The position numbers were made by a program, and so were the translations under genes. From CAYLLD01 sp964425135 (GTDB lineage Bacteria > Pseudomonadota > Alphaproteobacteria > Rhodobacterales > Rhodobacteraceae), in assembly GCA_964425135.1 (NCBI GenBank), contig CAYRKW010000045.1, forward strand, positions 1-26,745: a DNA stretch of 26,745 nt, written 5' to 3'. Below the pieces are notes generated by a model. It was not told the origin of the DNA. It made no database searches and saw only the letters and a program-made list of their open reading frames with translations. Below, in pieces: positions 24,795-26,745 of the stretch. Numbering within the stretch: the stretch's first letter is position 1; every line of letters begins with the position of its first letter.

Positions 24795-26603
24795 TCACCC
24801 ATCCATCTTCAAAGCCGAAATAAACGCCTCTTGCGGGATATCCACCTTGCCGAACTGGCGCATCTTTTTCTTACCCGCTTTTTGCTTGTCCAAGAGTTTG
24901 CGTTTCCGCGTCGCATCGCCGCCATAGCACTTGGCGGTCACATCTTTGCGCAGCGCTGAAATCGTTTCGCGGGCGATTATACGCCCTCCAATCGCCGCTT
25001 GGATCGGGATTTTGAACAGGTGTTGCGGGATGAGGTGTTTGAGTTTTTCGCACATCACCCGCCCGCGCGCCTCGGCGCGGTCGCGGTGGACCATCATCGA
25101 GAGGGCATCGACGGGTTCTTCGTTGACGAGGATGCTCATCTTTACCAGATGATCTTCGCGATATTCGGAGATCTGGTAGTCGAAGCTGGCGTAGCCTTTG
25201 GTCACGGATTTGAGGTGGTCGTAGAAGTCGAACACCACCTCGTTGAGCGGCAGGTCATAGACCACCATCGCGCGCGTGCCTGCATAGGTAAGGTCCAGCT
25301 GGATGCCGCGTCGGTCGTGACAGAGTTTGAGCACATCGCCCAGGTATTCGTCGGGCACGAGGATCGTGGCTTTGATGCGTGGCTCCTCGATATGGTCGAT
25401 GTGGTTGACCTCGGGCATGTCGGCGGGGTTGTGCAATTCGATCATCGTCGCGTCGTTCATATGCACGTGGTAGATGACCGAGGGTGCGGTGGTGATCAGC
25501 TCGATGTCATATTCACGCTCTAAGCGGTCGCGGATGACTTCAAGGTGGAGAAGGCCAAGGAAGCCGCAGCGGAAACCGAATCCCAGGGCGGCGCTGGTTT
25601 CCATTTCGTAGCTGAAGGAGGCATCGTTGAGCGCCAGTTTCTCAATCGCCTCGCGCAAGTCCTCGAATTCGGCATTGTCCACCGGAAAGAGGCCACAAAA
25701 GACCACCGGTTGCGCGGGTTGGAAGCCGGGCAGGGCGTCGGTGGTGCCTTTCTTCTCATGGGTGATGGTATCGCCGACGCGGGTGTCGCGGACCTGTTTG
25801 ATCGAGGCGGTCAGAAAACCGAGCTCGCCGGGGCCAAGGCTGTCCATGTTCTGCATCTCTGGTTTGAACACGCCCAGACGGTCCACTGGATAGACCGCGT
25901 TTGTGTTCATCATTCTGATGCGGTCGCCCTTGGAGATTTTGCCGTCGATCACGCGGATCAGGACGACGACGCCAAGGTAGGCATCATACCAGCTATCGAC
26001 CAGCATGGCTTTGAGCGGTGCGTTTGCATCGCCTGTGGGGGAGGGCAGTTTTGCGACAATCGCCTCCAGCACATCGGGAATGCCAAGGCCGGTTTTGGCT
26101 GATATTTCAACAGCTTCACTGGCATCAATCCCGATCACATCCTCGATCTGGGTGCGCACACGATCTGGCTCGGCGGCTGGCAGATCGACTTTGTTGAGGA
26201 CCGGAACAATCTCGTGATCCGCCTCAATCGCCTGATAGACATTGGCCAGCGTTTGCGCCTCAACTCCTTGGGAGGCATCCACCACCAGAAGCGATCCCTC
26301 AACTGCTTTCATCGAGCGCGAAACCTCGTAGGCGAAATCCACGTGGCCCGGTGTGTCGATGAGATTGAGCACGTAATCCTGCCCGTCGTTTGCCCGATAA
26401 TCGATGCGTACAGTGTTGGCCTTGATGGTGATGCCGCGCTCGCGTTCGATGTCCATACTGTCGAGAAGCTGCTCCTTCATGTCGCGCGCTTCAACGGTGT
26501 TGGTGGACTGGATCAAACGGTCGGCCAGCGTTGACTTGCCGTGGTCGATATGAGCCACGATGGAGAAGTTGCGGATATGAGAAAGCTCGGTCATGGAGGG
26601 CAT
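24795..26603 (-). CDS. lepA: Elongation factor 4 (LepA), ribosomal GTPase
   Basis: 602 residues, matching the family length. LepA is a cytosolic translational GTPase that acts on ribosomes during assembly, initiation or stress. The G domain has AHIDHGKST (17-25), DTPGHVDF, and NKVDLP; the EF-G-like domains follow, and the LepA-specific C-terminal domain ends in the GGDATRKRKLLDKQKAGKKKM-type region and IPQEAFISALK. All GTPase motifs are intact. The start is either ATG 26603 or ATG 26594 (MTELSHIRNF, the common family start); neither has a strong ribosome site. Nothing further is recognised in the G/T-rich stretch 26604-26745. Confidence 0.97.
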   Translation of the reverse strand: MPSMTELSHIRNFSIVAHIDHGKSTLADRLIQSTNTVEARDMKEQLLDSMDIERERGITIKANTVRIDYRANDGQDYVLNLIDTPGHVDFAYEVSRSMKAVEGSLLVVDASQGVEAQTLANVYQAIEADHEIVPVLNKVDLPAAEPDRVRTQIEDVIGIDASEAVEISAKTGLGIPDVLEAIVAKLPSPTGDANAPLKAMLVDSWYDAYLGVVVLIRVIDGKISKGDRIRMMNTNAVYPVDRLGVFKPEMQNMDSLGPGELGFLTASIKQVRDTRVGDTITHEKKGTTDALPGFQPAQPVVFCGLFPVDNAEFEDLREAIEKLALNDASFSYEMETSAALGFGFRCGFLGLLHLEVIRDRLEREYDIELITTAPSVIYHVHMNDATMIELHNPADMPEVNHIDHIEEPRIKATILVPDEYLGDVLKLCHDRRGIQLDLTYAGTRAMVVYDLPLNEVVFDFYDHLKSVTKGYASFDYQISEYREDHLVKMSILVNEEPVDALSMMVHRDRAEARGRVMCEKLKHLIPQHLFKIPIQAAIGGRIIARETISALRKDVTAKCYGGDATRKRKLLDKQKAGKKKMRQFGKVDIPQEAFISALKMDG

Positions 26604-26745
26604 ATCGCGCGGTTTGAGTTCTGCGTCAACGGGGCGAATTGGCGGGGGTGGCGTTGGGGTGGTTTTGCGTTGGCATTTGGGCGGTGTGGAGTCGGTGATG
26701 GGACGGGTTGTTTTGGGGGGTGATGCGGGTAGGGTGGGAGGATGG

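Overview
The window looks like alphaproteobacterial DNA, most likely Rhodobacterales (Roseobacter-like). The evidence is an adjacent COG0523 GTPase, DUF1826 and DUF6525 set, an MsbA-related ABC exporter, a LepA, and short GC-rich palindromic repeats of a kind common in these genomes. It is draft sequence: a 100-base run of N (24001-24100) sits inside a repeat array, so single-base breaks and exact repeats should be read with assembly error in mind.

Region 1 (1-8766, minus strand) is one giant exoprotein gene split by an apparent frameshift near 8410. Restored, it would encode about 2,890 residues. These comprise an N-terminal SGNH-like domain, two identical ~198-residue cadherin/Ig-like repeats, an internal sialate-O-acetylesterase-like SGNH domain with a complete Ser/Asp/His set, a long run of cadherin-like and VCBS/Ig-like modules, and three RTX-type calcium-binding blocks, two of them identical. 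It is probably a type I-secreted surface or extracellular protein acting on acylated carbohydrate.

Region 2 (8767-9360) is a divergent, AT-rich non-coding stretch holding a 45-bp imperfect palindrome, a good operator candidate.

Region 3 (9361-17012, plus strand) is a tightly overlapping nine-gene operon: COG0523 metallochaperone-type GTPase, DUF1826, DUF6525, then a complete peptide/nickel/metallophore-type ABC importer (binding protein, two ATPases, two permeases) and an EamA-type exporter. The gene set resembles zinc-limitation (Zur-type) regulons, and the importer plus EamA exporter recalls metallophore systems, but no metallophore synthase is present in the window. This is the most interesting functional system here.

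Region 4 (17177-20746, minus) holds a terminator-like hairpin, an MsbA-like exporter, tRNA-Gly(TCC), and a DUF1479 protein with an HxD...H iron-site pattern.

Region 5 (20800-23437, minus) is a probable surface-polysaccharide group: a KpsS-like capsule protein, a GT4-type glycosyltransferase, a small YgjV-like membrane protein and a doubtful small ORF.

Region 6 (23528-23895, plus) carries two tiny lipoprotein genes, the first entericidin-like.

Region 7 (23915-24780) is a palindromic repeat array with the assembly gap, surrounding a small GIY-YIG nuclease gene.

Region 8 (24795-26603, minus) is lepA, the most conserved gene of the window.
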